Shown here piece after piece: positions 25,890 through 34,317 of a stretch of 64,000 nucleotides of DNA. This stretch comes from Larkinella humicola (lineage in GTDB: Bacteria; Bacteroidota; Bacteroidia; Cytophagales; Spirosomataceae). Under the pieces are notes generated by a model. That model saw only the letters and a list, made by a program, of their open reading frames with translations, ran no database searches and was not told where the DNA came from. How positions within the stretch are numbered: position 1 is the first letter of the stretch; every line of letters begins with the position of its first letter. The stretch is taken from positions 1,240,001 through 1,304,000 of the forward strand of contig NZ_VTWS01000001.1 of assembly GCF_008727875.1 (NCBI RefSeq), in the 5' to 3' direction. The position numbers and the translations under genes are program-made.

Positions 25890-26690
25890 CTATTTCCCCA
25901 GCCATTCTTTTAAATCTGCAATCCGGTCTCCGCTGACGAATGCTTCCAGCCGGGATTTGGGTTGCAGGTCGAGCCGCCACTTTCCGGCCGAATAGGTGTG
26001 AATCGTGTGAATGGCGGGCAAGGTCACCAGAAATTGCCGACTGATCCGAAAGAATTGTTTGGGGTTGAGCAGCGTCGTTAACTTGTCCAGGCTGTAATCG
26101 ACGGGCAGGGTTGCACCGTCTTTGGTTACCAGAAATGCCATGCGTTCGTCGAGAAAAAAATACGCAATTTCGCTCGTTTCCACACTCCGGATTTTCGATC
26201 CGACAGTAATCATGAAGCGGTCTTTGTAGGTTGTTTCCTTGAATGCCCCCAGCATCCGAACCAGGGCGTCCATATCCGGTGCTACCATCGGAGTAGCCGG
26301 TGGTGCCGACGAAGGTTGTGCGAACTGCTCCTTCAGTTTTTTATACTTGGTAATGGCGGCAACCAGTTCGTCGTAACTCAGTGGTTTCAGCAGATAATCG
26401 ATGCTATTGACCTTAAAGGCCTGAATCACATACTCATCGAAAGCCGTCGTGAAGATAATCGGCGTCGTAAGCTTCACCTGCTCGATGACCCGAAACGCCA
26501 GACCGTCCTGCAAATGGATGTCCATAAACACCAGATCCGGTTTTTCCGGCTGGGGTTGACTAAACCAGGCCACAGCTTTTTCGACCGATGGCAATGTAGC
26601 CAGCACCCTGATTTCGGGATCGTAGCGATGCAGCAGGCTTTCCAGCCGCTGGGCCGTCAGTCTTTCGTCTTCCAGAATAACTACCTTCAT
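25890..26690 (-). CDS. LytTR response regulator (module 1)
   Basis: A 266-residue regulator. The receiver domain (about 1-120) has the acidic pair in ILEDE, the phospho-acceptor Asp57 in LVFMDIHLQDG, the Thr in IIFTTAFDEY and the Lys in DYLLKPLSYDEL. A variable Pro/Ala linker follows, then a LytTR DNA-binding domain (about 165-266) with RFMITVGSKIRSVETSEIAYFF, the PKQFFRISRQFLV stretch and a GDRIADLKEWLG end. Its ATG overlaps the kinase stop by 4 bp. It is clearly paralogous to 62265-63044. The probable target is the receptor gene directly downstream. Confidence 0.95.
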   Translation of the reverse strand: MKVVILEDERLTAQRLESLLHRYDPEIRVLATLPSVEKAVAWFSQPQPEKPDLVFMDIHLQDGLAFRVIEQVKLTTPIIFTTAFDEYVIQAFKVNSIDYLLKPLSYDELVAAITKYKKLKEQFAQPSSAPPATPMVAPDMDALVRMLGAFKETTYKDRFMITVGSKIRSVETSEIAYFFLDERMAFLVTKDGATLPVDYSLDKLTTLLNPKQFFRISRQFLVTLPAIHTIHTYSAGKWRLDLQPKSRLEAFVSGDRIADLKEWLGK

Positions 26691-27820
26691 GCGATAAGCG
26701 GAATTTTAACCACGAAGGCGCCGTCCTGCTCACCCACCCACACGGGTTGGTCGGTCAGGAGCGCGTAGCGGTTGATGATGTTCTGTAAGCCCACCCCCGT
26801 CGAGTGTTCCAGTTGCTCGCGCGGCTGAATCCGGTTCGAAACCACGAGGTACTCGCCCTCGGTTTTGATCCAAACCTGCTGCGGCATTTCGGGCGTCATC
26901 CGGTTGTGTTTCACCGCATTTTCGACCAGCAGTTGCAAGGTCAATGGCGCGATGCAATACTGATCGACGGTCTTTTCAGGAATGTCGATCAGGACGTCGA
27001 AACTGTCTTCAAAGCGGATTTTGAGCAAAAAAGTGTAGGATCGAATGAAATCCAGTTCGGTTTTCAGCCGTACTTTGTCGTTGTCTTTTTGCTCCAGAAT
27101 ATACCGGTAGGCCCGCGAAAGCTGGTCGATAAACTGCTCCGACAAATCGGCATCGACATGAACCAGCGACGAAAGAATGCTCAGGCTGTTGAACAGAAAG
27201 TGCGGGCTGATCTGGTTTTTCAAAGCCGCAAACTGGGTCAAAACCGCTTCTTTCTCCAGCCGCTCCGCGCGAATCTGAATGTCTTTTAGCCGTCGGTTGG
27301 CCCGGCGATTGGCCGACAAATAGAAGATCGACAGCATGATCACGATGGACAAACCGTTGTTAGATCGCTCGAAAAACTCCCAGCGGTGTGGCCGGTTGGG
27401 CGGTTCGTCTGTTGATTGCCGCTTTGAAGCCGGCCGGTGGCTGCCCACTTCCGGTCGCGGAATGTACCGGACCAGTTGGTGCCGGGCCTGATCACCCGCC
27501 AGATTCAACACCAGCCCGGCGGTAATGGCCAGCAACAATGCCAGCACCTGCATCGGCAACTTGAAATCGACCAGAAACTCCTCGCCAAAGCGGATGGACG
27601 TCCGATCCAGAATGATTTCCGTGATGTAAATCCAGACGTAGTAGATCGCAAACGTCACCACACCCTGCCCCAATAGAAACGGCAGGGATTGCACCAGAAA
27701 CGGCCAGTTTCGTTCCGGCAGGTTGACGTACAACAAAATGGGGTAATAGATCACCAGCACGCTCAAAGCGAGTTGAGCAATCTGGCGGGAGGTTAACCGG
27801 TAAGCCGTTTTCGGATTCAT
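26687..27820 (-). CDS. LytS/YehU-type sensor histidine kinase (module 1)
   Basis: A 377-residue membrane kinase from ATG 27820 (MNPKTAYRLTSRQIAQLAL); the longer frame to 27919 adds a non-family N-terminus. Several hydrophobic segments in the first 150 residues are membrane spans (VLVIYYPILLYV, ITEIILDRTSIRF and others), followed by a short linker, a coiled helix (ERLEKEAVLTQFAALKNQ), the His_kinase motif QISPHFLFNSLSILSSL with the phospho-His, and an ATPase part with LLVENAVKHN and STGVGLQNIINRYALL. It is coupled by an ATGA overlap to the LytTR regulator. Upstream is the G-rich palindromic element. Signal unknown. Confidence 0.94.
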   Translation of the reverse strand: MNPKTAYRLTSRQIAQLALSVLVIYYPILLYVNLPERNWPFLVQSLPFLLGQGVVTFAIYYVWIYITEIILDRTSIRFGEEFLVDFKLPMQVLALLLAITAGLVLNLAGDQARHQLVRYIPRPEVGSHRPASKRQSTDEPPNRPHRWEFFERSNNGLSIVIMLSIFYLSANRRANRRLKDIQIRAERLEKEAVLTQFAALKNQISPHFLFNSLSILSSLVHVDADLSEQFIDQLSRAYRYILEQKDNDKVRLKTELDFIRSYTFLLKIRFEDSFDVLIDIPEKTVDQYCIAPLTLQLLVENAVKHNRMTPEMPQQVWIKTEGEYLVVSNRIQPREQLEHSTGVGLQNIINRYALLTDQPVWVGEQDGAFVVKIPLIA

Positions 27821-28245
27821 GCACCGCGAAGGTCCATCATAAGGCTGGTAATGTAAAAAGAAAATTGCAGAGTACGGTTTTTGGAGGTCCGAACCGGTTG
27901 TTTGAGGAGCAGAATCCAACTTCGCCCCCCCCAGAAGCCTGAAAGGCTTTAATCACTAGCCCCGGCGGTAGGCCGGGGGGGCCGGGGGAATACGACGGGG
28001 GTAATCGGGGGAATACGCCGGGGGAACCGGGGCGATATGCCGGGGGAAACCGGGGCGATATCCCGGGGGAATCGGGATCATATACCGGGGAACCGGGGCG
28101 GTATGCCCGGGAATCGCGGAGGGACGGAATCTCGCATCACACACAACAACCCCTCCCCGAATTCCGATCCTACTCATGACCATGCCTCCCCCGGCCTACC
28201 GCCGGGGCTAGTGATGAAAGCCTTTCAGGCTTCGGGGGGTTTGGG
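27821..28245. other. 425-bp gene-free region between sdaA and the kinase gene
   Basis: It is dominated by the palindrome-flanked G-rich repeat at 27929-28240. The remaining 108 bp (27821-27928) lie directly before the kinase start and should hold its promoter, though no TAnnTTTG match is present. The short open frames crossing the repeat are artefacts of the repeat. Confidence 0.7.
27929..28240. repeat. Long inverted repeat (about 50-bp arms) enclosing a G-tract minisatellite
   Basis: The left arm (about 27929-27979) contains GAAGCCTGAAAGGCTT, ATCACTAGCCCC and GGCGGTAGGCCGGGGG. The right arm (about 28187-28240) is its reverse complement with one or two differences. Between them, about 27980-28120 is a degenerate tandem repeat of 21-23 bp built on GCCGGGGGAA and CCGGGGCGATAT, drifting toward the right, then about 60 bp of unique DNA. 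The + strand has many runs of four or more G separated by short spacers. Confidence 0.9.
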
Positions 28246-29622
28246 TTAGCATTCGGTGGCGCTGAGTGCCAGGCCGGCTTCTGAGGTTTCCTTGTATTTG
28301 GTGGACATGTCGCGTCCGGTGGCTTTCATGACTTTGATGACGGCATCCAGCGAGATTTTCTGGTTGGCGGGCGTTCCGGCGGTGGCCAGCAAAAAGGCAT
28401 TGTAAGCTTTGACCGCGCCCATCGCGTTGCGCTCGATGCACGGAATCTGGACGTACCCGCCAATCGGGTCGCAGGTCATGCCGAGGTGGTGCTCGATGCC
28501 GATTTCGGCGGCCGCTTCGATGGCTTCAATGGAATGCCCGGCGCATTGGGTCAGAAAAGCCGCTCCCATCGCCGACGCCGTGCCAATTTCGCCCATGCAA
28601 CCCATTTCGGCCCCCGAAATACTGGCGTTGTGTTTCACCAGAAAACCGACAGCGGCTGCGGCCCACATGCCCGCCCGGAGGGTTTCCTTGCTATAATGAA
28701 AATGGTGTTTGGCCAGATAGGTCAATCCCGGAATCACGCCCGATGCGCCGGACGTCGGGGCAGTCACGACAATGCCGCCAGCCGCGTTTTCTTCCGAAGC
28801 CGCCAGGCAATACGAGTTCAAAAAGATCAGAAAACTATCCGACGACTGTGCCAAACCCCGCGCCTGCTGAAACAAAACCGGTGCTTTCCGTCGCAGTTTG
28901 ATTGAACCCGGCAAGGTGCCGGTATGCCGCAGGCCCCGCCGGACGGCCTTGTGCATGAAGTCCAGAAGATGGTCGATCCGCAGGTTGATCTCTTTGGTCG
29001 AACGGCCCGTTACGGCGGTTTCGTTCGCCAGCATCAGTTGCTCCAGCGTCAGTTGATGGTCCGCCAAACGGGTTTTCAATTCCTTCATCGTCTGATACTT
29101 ATACGGCAACTGGATGGCAGATTGATCGACGGCTTCTTCGCCTTTCCGGAGAATAAAACCGCCCCCGATGGAGTAATATTCCTCCTCATAAAGCCCGTTT
29201 CCATTCGCCACCAGCTTGAATACGACGGTATTGGCAAATGGCGACTCGTACTTTTTGCGCTCAAAATGGATGTGTTCCGCACCCAGGTCAAACGTCCGGT
29301 TTCCCACCACCACCGGATACGTCACCGCTGGCTCTTTCAACATCGCCATCAAGGCCACCGGGTCGGTCGATTCGGGTTGCCAGCCCAGCAAACCGGCCAC
29401 AATCGCGCGGTCGGTGCCGTGGCCTTTGCCGGTTGCACTCAGTGACCCATATAGATGAACATGAATCGAATCCGCGGATTCTCCAGTGGCCTCGGGAAGG
29501 TGCCGCAACCGCTCCAGAAAATCATAAGCCGCCTTCATCGGACCAATCGTGTGCGAACTCGACGGGCCGGGGCCGACTTTAAACAAATCGAAGATGGAAG
29601 TGGTAATGGGCGAATTATTCAT
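28246..29622 (-). CDS. sdaA: L-serine ammonia-lyase (L-serine dehydratase), iron-sulfur type
   Basis: A 458-residue enzyme converting L-serine to pyruvate and ammonia. The single-chain form fuses the beta part (N-terminal, IFDLFKVGPGPSSSHTIGPM, whose SSSHT loop is diagnostic) and the alpha part (from about 180; APTSGASGVIPGLTYL). The 4Fe-4S cluster cysteines are visible in EMGCMGEIGTASAMGAAF, FLTQCAGHS, GMTCDPIGGYVQIPC. Length is normal and no key residue is missing. It stands alone on the minus strand between the PQQ dehydrogenase (divergent) and the G-rich repeat. Confidence 0.96.
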   Translation of the reverse strand: MNNSPITTSIFDLFKVGPGPSSSHTIGPMKAAYDFLERLRHLPEATGESADSIHVHLYGSLSATGKGHGTDRAIVAGLLGWQPESTDPVALMAMLKEPAVTYPVVVGNRTFDLGAEHIHFERKKYESPFANTVVFKLVANGNGLYEEEYYSIGGGFILRKGEEAVDQSAIQLPYKYQTMKELKTRLADHQLTLEQLMLANETAVTGRSTKEINLRIDHLLDFMHKAVRRGLRHTGTLPGSIKLRRKAPVLFQQARGLAQSSDSFLIFLNSYCLAASEENAAGGIVVTAPTSGASGVIPGLTYLAKHHFHYSKETLRAGMWAAAAVGFLVKHNASISGAEMGCMGEIGTASAMGAAFLTQCAGHSIEAIEAAAEIGIEHHLGMTCDPIGGYVQIPCIERNAMGAVKAYNAFLLATAGTPANQKISLDAVIKVMKATGRDMSTKYKETSEAGLALSATEC

Positions 29623-29712
29623 GAATTAGCGTCAGGAGTGTCGATGAAGTTGTATATTTCCGAACCGTTTTACGGGTAACTGGTGGCTTTTTTGTCATCC
29701 TAAAAAATCAAT

Positions 29713-29727
29713 AGCACGAATCGTGCT
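29713..29727. promoter_or_regulatory. Inverted repeat AGCACGA-A-TCGTGCT upstream of the PQQ dehydrogenase
   Basis: A perfect 7-bp inverted repeat about a central A, ending 12 bp before the ATG at 29740. The symmetry and position suit an operator or a leader hairpin. No regulator gene is adjacent, so its role is uncertain. Confidence 0.4.
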
Positions 29728-29739
29728 TTCCTAAACCGA

Positions 29740-31854
29740 ATGAAACGTTTTTTATTCCCTGCGGCTGTTGTGCTGGCGGCTTCGTTGACCGCGGCCCGGT
29801 TCTTCTCCAACGCCCTCCAACCACCCGCTTCCTCCCGCGAATGGCCCGAATACCTCGGCGGTCCCGACCGGAACCATTACTCGCCACTCGACCAGATTAA
29901 CGCTTCCAACGTCGGTAAGTTACAAATTGCGTGGGAATATCATTCCAAAGATTCGGGGCAGGTGCAGTGTAACGCCATCATTGTCGACGGAACGTTATAC
30001 GGCATCACGGCTTCCTGTCAGGTGTTTGCGCTCGATGCGGCAACGGGACAGGAAAAGTGGCGGTATAAAGAAGCCAACAAGGGCGGAGTCAACACCACCC
30101 GGGGTGTCACCTACTGGAGTAACAACGACGACAAGCGCATTCTCTTCGCTTCCGGCTCCAACCTCTGCGCCGTCGATGCCCGAACGGGCGTTCTGATTCC
30201 CAGCTTTGGTACGGATGGGAAAGCCAGCCTGAAAGCCGGACTTGGTCCCACCGCTGCCGATAAGTTTGTCATCTCCAATACACCCGGAACGATCTTTGGC
30301 GACGTCATCATTATGCCGTTGCGGCTCTCCGAAGGCTCGGATGCAGCCCTGGGCTACATTCAGGCTTTTAATGTGAAAACCGGAAAAATCGCCTGGGTTT
30401 TCCGGACGATTCCGAACCCCGGCGAATTCGGCTACGAAACCTGGCCGAAGGACGCCTATAAAAATACCAACATCGGCGGAGCCAACAACTGGTCAGGCAT
30501 GGCCATCGATCGCCAGCGCGGCATTGTGTATGTTCCGACCGGCTCGGCGGCTTTCGACTTTTACGGCGGCAACCGCAAAGGCCAGAACCTGTTTGCCAAT
30601 TGCCTGCTGGCCCTGGACGCCAAAACCGGGAAACGCATCTGGCATTACCAGTTTGTTCACCACGACATCTGGGACCGCGACCTGCCCGCTCCGCCCAATC
30701 TGATTACCGTTAAAAGTCAGGGCAAAACCGTCGATGCCGTCGCGCAGATCACCAAAACCGGACACGTTTTTGTTTTTGACCGCGTAACCGGAAAACCGCT
30801 CTTCCCGATCAAGGAAACGCCCTATCCGAAATCATCCTTGCCCGATGAATACACCTGGCCGACGCAGCCCGTTCCAACCAAACCGGCACCTTTTTCCCGG
30901 CAGACCATTTCCGAAGCGGATTTAAGCCCACTCGCCGAAAACCGGGATTCGTTGCTGGCAACCTACCGACGTTCCAAAGTCGGCCCGTACCAACCACTCG
31001 GCAAAACCCCGGCGCTCGTTTATCCGGGGCTGGACGGCGGGGGCGAATGGGGCGGTGCCGCCGTCGATCCGGACGGCATTATGTACGTGAATGCCAATGA
31101 AATGGCCTGGGTGCTGAGTCTGCGCGATACGCCGAAAGACGAAGAACTGGCCCACCTGAGTCCGGGCGAGAAGCTGTATACGCTCAACTGTGCGGTTTGC
31201 CACCGGCCGGACCGCAAAGGCAATCCGACCAGTGGTTATCCGTCGCTGGTCAACATCGGGCAACGCCGGGACCGGGAGTTTGTCAGTAAACTCATCACCT
31301 CCGGCAAAGGCATGATGCCTGGTTTTACGCGGTTTTCCGAATCCGAAAAACAGGCACTGACGGCCTTCCTGTTCGGTGATGAAAAGGTAGAAGCAACCTC
31401 CGCGAAACCCGGCAAAAAGGAACCGTATGTCCCCTATAAATTCAATGGCTACACCAAATTTCTCGACAGCAATGGCTACCCCGCCATCCGCCCGCCCTGG
31501 GGAACGCTGACCGCCATCGACCTCAACACGGGTGAACACCTCTGGCAAAAACCGTTCGGCGAATTGAAAGAATTGACCGCCAAAGGCATTCCACAAACCG
31601 GGGCCGAGAGCTACGGTGGCCCCGTCGTTACGGCCAGCGGTTTGCTGTTCATTGCCGCCAGCAAAGACGGCATGTTCCGGGTCATCGACAAAAAAACCGG
31701 GGCGGTTTTGTGGCAAACCGAACTCCCGGCGGCTGGGTATGCGACGCCCAGCACGTACGAAGTGAACGGCAAACAATACATCGTCATCGCCTGTGGCGGC
31801 ACCAAGCTGGGGACGAAAAAGGGCGATAGTTACGTCGCCTTTGCGTTGCCGTAG
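29740..31854 (+). CDS. PQQ-dependent dehydrogenase with inserted cytochrome c domain
   Basis: A 704-residue exported quinoprotein related to glucose and polyol dehydrogenases. After a signal peptide (FPAAVVLAASLTAARFF) an eight-bladed propeller begins EWPEYLGGPDRNHYSPLDQI; tryptophan-docking repeats such as ALDAATGQEKWRYK and ALDAKTGKRIWHYQFVHHDI are visible, as is DRDLPAPPNL. A c-type haem domain is inserted late in the propeller, about residues 470-545, with the haem site NCAVCHRPDRKG and the probable axial Met in GKGMMPGFTRFSESE. The propeller then closes (GTLTAIDLNTGEHLW to CGGTKLGTKKGDSY). It oxidises a sugar or alcohol in the periplasm and passes electrons to the haem. No PQQ synthesis genes are in the window. 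Confidence 0.93.
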   Translation: MKRFLFPAAVVLAASLTAARFFSNALQPPASSREWPEYLGGPDRNHYSPLDQINASNVGKLQIAWEYHSKDSGQVQCNAIIVDGTLYGITASCQVFALDAATGQEKWRYKEANKGGVNTTRGVTYWSNNDDKRILFASGSNLCAVDARTGVLIPSFGTDGKASLKAGLGPTAADKFVISNTPGTIFGDVIIMPLRLSEGSDAALGYIQAFNVKTGKIAWVFRTIPNPGEFGYETWPKDAYKNTNIGGANNWSGMAIDRQRGIVYVPTGSAAFDFYGGNRKGQNLFANCLLALDAKTGKRIWHYQFVHHDIWDRDLPAPPNLITVKSQGKTVDAVAQITKTGHVFVFDRVTGKPLFPIKETPYPKSSLPDEYTWPTQPVPTKPAPFSRQTISEADLSPLAENRDSLLATYRRSKVGPYQPLGKTPALVYPGLDGGGEWGGAAVDPDGIMYVNANEMAWVLSLRDTPKDEELAHLSPGEKLYTLNCAVCHRPDRKGNPTSGYPSLVNIGQRRDREFVSKLITSGKGMMPGFTRFSESEKQALTAFLFGDEKVEATSAKPGKKEPYVPYKFNGYTKFLDSNGYPAIRPPWGTLTAIDLNTGEHLWQKPFGELKELTAKGIPQTGAESYGGPVVTASGLLFIAASKDGMFRVIDKKTGAVLWQTELPAAGYATPSTYEVNGKQYIVIACGGTKLGTKKGDSYVAFALP

Positions 31855-31860
31855 GCTCTA

Positions 31861-32739
31861 TCAGGAAAAAACCGCCGTGTAATCACGCACAAAACTTTTG
31901 AAATCGCGGGGCGGCTTACCCGTCACCTCCTGAATGGCCGAAGAAACCGCCGAAGCTTCCCCGCGGGAATAATGGGCGTAGTCTTCAATCAACCCGTCGG
32001 CCTGCCATTCGGGAAAACCCACGGAGAGCAACGCCTGCCGCAAATGGGCGGGCGGCACATCGATGTAAAGAACCGGTCGGTCGAGGACGTCGGAAAAGTG
32101 AGCCGCCATCTGCTGATGCGTCAACGCTTCGGGGCCGGTCAGATCGTACGTTTTGCCTTCGTGGCCCGGCATGGTTAAGGCTTTGACGACCACGGCGGCA
32201 ATGTCTCGGATGTCAACGAGGCTAATTCGGGCATCTCCTGCCGTGGCAAAGAATTTCCCCTGGTTCACGATGGAATCACGAAAACCCAGCAGGGCCTGCA
32301 TGAACAGATTCGGTCGGAGAAAGGTGAACGCCAGCCCGGATTCACGGATTTTTTGCTCGACGGCGGCATGGTATCGCAAAAACCGGACGGGCGAATGAAG
32401 GTCGGCGGCAAACTGGGAAAGTTTTACAAGATGCTTTACACCAGTTTGTTGCGCCACTGCAACGAAGTTCATTTGCAGTGTTTCCGCCTGTTCCGAAGAG
32501 TTGGTGAGCAGAAAAACCCGTTCGATACCGTCCAATGCGCGAACCAGGCTTTCGGGATCGTTCAAGTCGCCGACCACCAGTTCGGCACCGTCGAGTTGCG
32601 CCAGCGTTTTGGCATTTTCCAGAGAACGCACCAGGGCGCGGAATGGGATGCCTTTGGCGGAAAGTTGAGTGGCGAGTTCGGAACCAATCGTGCCGGTGGC
32701 ACCCGTAATAAGAATCGAAGGGGAGGTGGATTGTGTCAT
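31861..32739 (-). CDS. NmrA-like / SDR-type NAD(P)-binding protein
   Basis: A 292-residue atypical short-chain dehydrogenase of the NmrA/NAD(P)H-quinone-oxidoreductase-like group. ATG 32739 is chosen over the TTG at 32763. The Rossmann motif is ILITGATGTIGSELATQL, followed by ELVVGDLNDPESLVRAL, VFLLTNSSEQAETLQ, LVKLSQFAAD and TFLRPNLFMQAL. There is no clear catalytic YxxxK, as in other NmrA-like members, so it may be a redox sensor or a quinone reductase. Its stop is 6 bp from the stop of the convergent PQQ dehydrogenase gene. Confidence 0.88.
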   Translation of the reverse strand: MTQSTSPSILITGATGTIGSELATQLSAKGIPFRALVRSLENAKTLAQLDGAELVVGDLNDPESLVRALDGIERVFLLTNSSEQAETLQMNFVAVAQQTGVKHLVKLSQFAADLHSPVRFLRYHAAVEQKIRESGLAFTFLRPNLFMQALLGFRDSIVNQGKFFATAGDARISLVDIRDIAAVVVKALTMPGHEGKTYDLTGPEALTHQQMAAHFSDVLDRPVLYIDVPPAHLRQALLSVGFPEWQADGLIEDYAHYSRGEASAVSSAIQEVTGKPPRDFKSFVRDYTAVFS

Positions 32740-32802
32740 GGTTGTGTTGGTTTGATCGGACAAATTTCACCTTTCTTCCCCGCCCAAAATTGTAAGAAAA
32801 CG

Positions 32803-32845
32803 AAAGAGCGGGCCTCCGTCGCCCGGACGAACACCCGCTCCTTTT
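32803..32845 (-). terminator. Intrinsic terminator of the NAD-salvage operon
   Basis: GAGCGGG (32806-32812) pairs with CCCGCTC (32834-32840), with further GC pairing in the loop. Read on the minus strand it follows the nicotinamide phosphoribosyltransferase stop by 16 bp, with the T-rich run TTTCGTTTTCTT after the stem. Confidence 0.7.
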
Positions 32846-32856
32846 AGCACGGTTCC

Positions 32857-34317
32857 TTACTGGGTTACCAGCCTGGCCCGGATTTCGCGCAAGGTCTGTT
32901 CTTTCAGCAACTGGCCATCTTTGAAGACGGTCTCCAGCAACCCCGTTCCTTCTTTTTCCCAACTCACCTGGTCTTCCATCACGGTCGTACCGGTTTCGTC
33001 ACTCACCAAACGAATCAGCCCTTTCGCGCTTTTCTTCGTTCCGTCATCGGTTTTGGGATCTTTGAAAATCGCGCGTCCTTCGCCGTTCACTTCACCATAC
33101 GTGGCTTTCACGGCAAACCCGAAGGTGTCGCGCGTCACATACTGGTAGGTGTAACTTCCGATGCCCAGCACCACGTTCGTGGAGGCAAACCCTTTCTGGT
33201 ATAGGCCTTCACAAATGGCCTGGCAGCGTTCGAGGTTGATGCTGTCGCCGTAAATCAACCCGATGTGAGAGTCCAGCACCTTGAAGCCTTTATCCGTAAC
33301 GGTTCCGCCAAAAACCTCCCACAGACATTCGATGGCTCCTTTGTATTCCGGGGTTCCTTCGCGGGCATCCGGATCACCGCAGATGATTTTGATCGGGTCT
33401 CCACTGTCGGGGCGAATCACCACCTTGCCGTCGCGGGCCAGAATGAGCGGTTTTAGCTGGGGCAAATACCCGGTAATGACCTGCCAGAAATCCCAGGTAT
33501 CGGACACGATGCTGACCACGCCTTTCGGGTACACATCCTGAATGAGCCGCCGGAAAGTTTCAATTTCGCCATCCTGCATCCCCATACACATCACCGAATG
33601 TTCCGTCGCCGGAACGCTCCCGCCGATAAGTTCGGTGTCGGAGTTGGCACCATAATACTGTTCCAGAAAATCCAGGGCGGGAATGGTGTCCGTTCCTGTA
33701 AAGCTCAGTAAATGAGCCGCTCCACTCAACAAAGCCGCTTCGAGACCGCCCATACCGCGAAAACTGAAATCGTGGCCCTGCCAGGGGACAAACGCCGGAT
33801 CACCACCTGTTTTTTCGGCATAGCCGTCCAGGATTTTCCGGTATTCGAAGGCCGTTGTCGCACTGGTGCAGGGCAACCACAGGATGCATGACAGGATTGT
33901 TTCCAGAAAATTCGTCAGCCAGAATTCCTCGGGGCGGGTGTTTTTGAAGGTAAACATCGGCATCCGCATCGGCACCCGCGTTCCTTCCGGAACGGCTTTG
34001 ATTTCGAGCGGCAAATAGCCCAGATCATGTAACTTTTCAATGTGATCGTAGGTAATCGCACCCGGCCCCAGGTAGCTTTCGATCCGGCGTTTGTATTCGG
34101 CCACGACGGTTTCTTTCGGGCGGGCGAAGAAATTCCGGTTGTAATCCTCGATCAGGTATTTTTTGATAAAGTACTGTAAGCCAAAGAAAACTACGCGATC
34201 GACCTGATCAAGGCGGCTTTTGCGAGGGGTCCAGTTCGAATAGACCAGTTCAGTTCCGGTGGGGTATTGACGACGGTGGTCTACTTTGTAACCGTCGGAA
34301 AGATTGAGGGTCGTCAT
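32857..34317 (-). CDS. nadV: Nicotinamide phosphoribosyltransferase (NadV/NAMPT)
   Basis: A 486-residue enzyme joining nicotinamide and PRPP to make NMN, the first step of nicotinamide salvage. Length and motifs match the NAMPT family: NLSDGYKVDHRRQYPTGTEL at the start, YLPLEIKAVPEGTRVPMRMP, LPCTSATTAFEYR, WQGHDFSFRGMGGLEAAL, TDTIPALDFL, VPATEHSVMC, IVSDTWDFWQV, VIRPDSGDP and LIYGDSINLERC. The PRPP and nicotinamide pocket residues therefore look intact. Its ATG overlaps the PRPP synthetase stop by 4 bp. It is the last gene of an nrtR-like, prs, nadV operon, whose middle gene supplies the PRPP co-substrate. Confidence 0.95.
   Translation of the reverse strand: MTTLNLSDGYKVDHRRQYPTGTELVYSNWTPRKSRLDQVDRVVFFGLQYFIKKYLIEDYNRNFFARPKETVVAEYKRRIESYLGPGAITYDHIEKLHDLGYLPLEIKAVPEGTRVPMRMPMFTFKNTRPEEFWLTNFLETILSCILWLPCTSATTAFEYRKILDGYAEKTGGDPAFVPWQGHDFSFRGMGGLEAALLSGAAHLLSFTGTDTIPALDFLEQYYGANSDTELIGGSVPATEHSVMCMGMQDGEIETFRRLIQDVYPKGVVSIVSDTWDFWQVITGYLPQLKPLILARDGKVVIRPDSGDPIKIICGDPDAREGTPEYKGAIECLWEVFGGTVTDKGFKVLDSHIGLIYGDSINLERCQAICEGLYQKGFASTNVVLGIGSYTYQYVTRDTFGFAVKATYGEVNGEGRAIFKDPKTDDGTKKSAKGLIRLVSDETGTTVMEDQVSWEKEGTGLLETVFKDGQLLKEQTLREIRARLVTQ

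Noticed and set aside
27929-28240. CRISPR array
   Set aside because: The repeat units are degenerate and contiguous with no constant repeat/spacer alternation, and no cas genes are nearby.
27956-28249. Proline-rich (minus) and collagen-like glycine-rich (plus) frames across the G-tract repeat
   Set aside because: Both simply translate the tandem repeat; there is no signal peptide or conserved flank, and the frames end with the repeat.
30922-31776. 284-codon minus-strand frame opposite the PQQ dehydrogenase
   Set aside because: Antisense shadow; no signal, domain or conserved motif.
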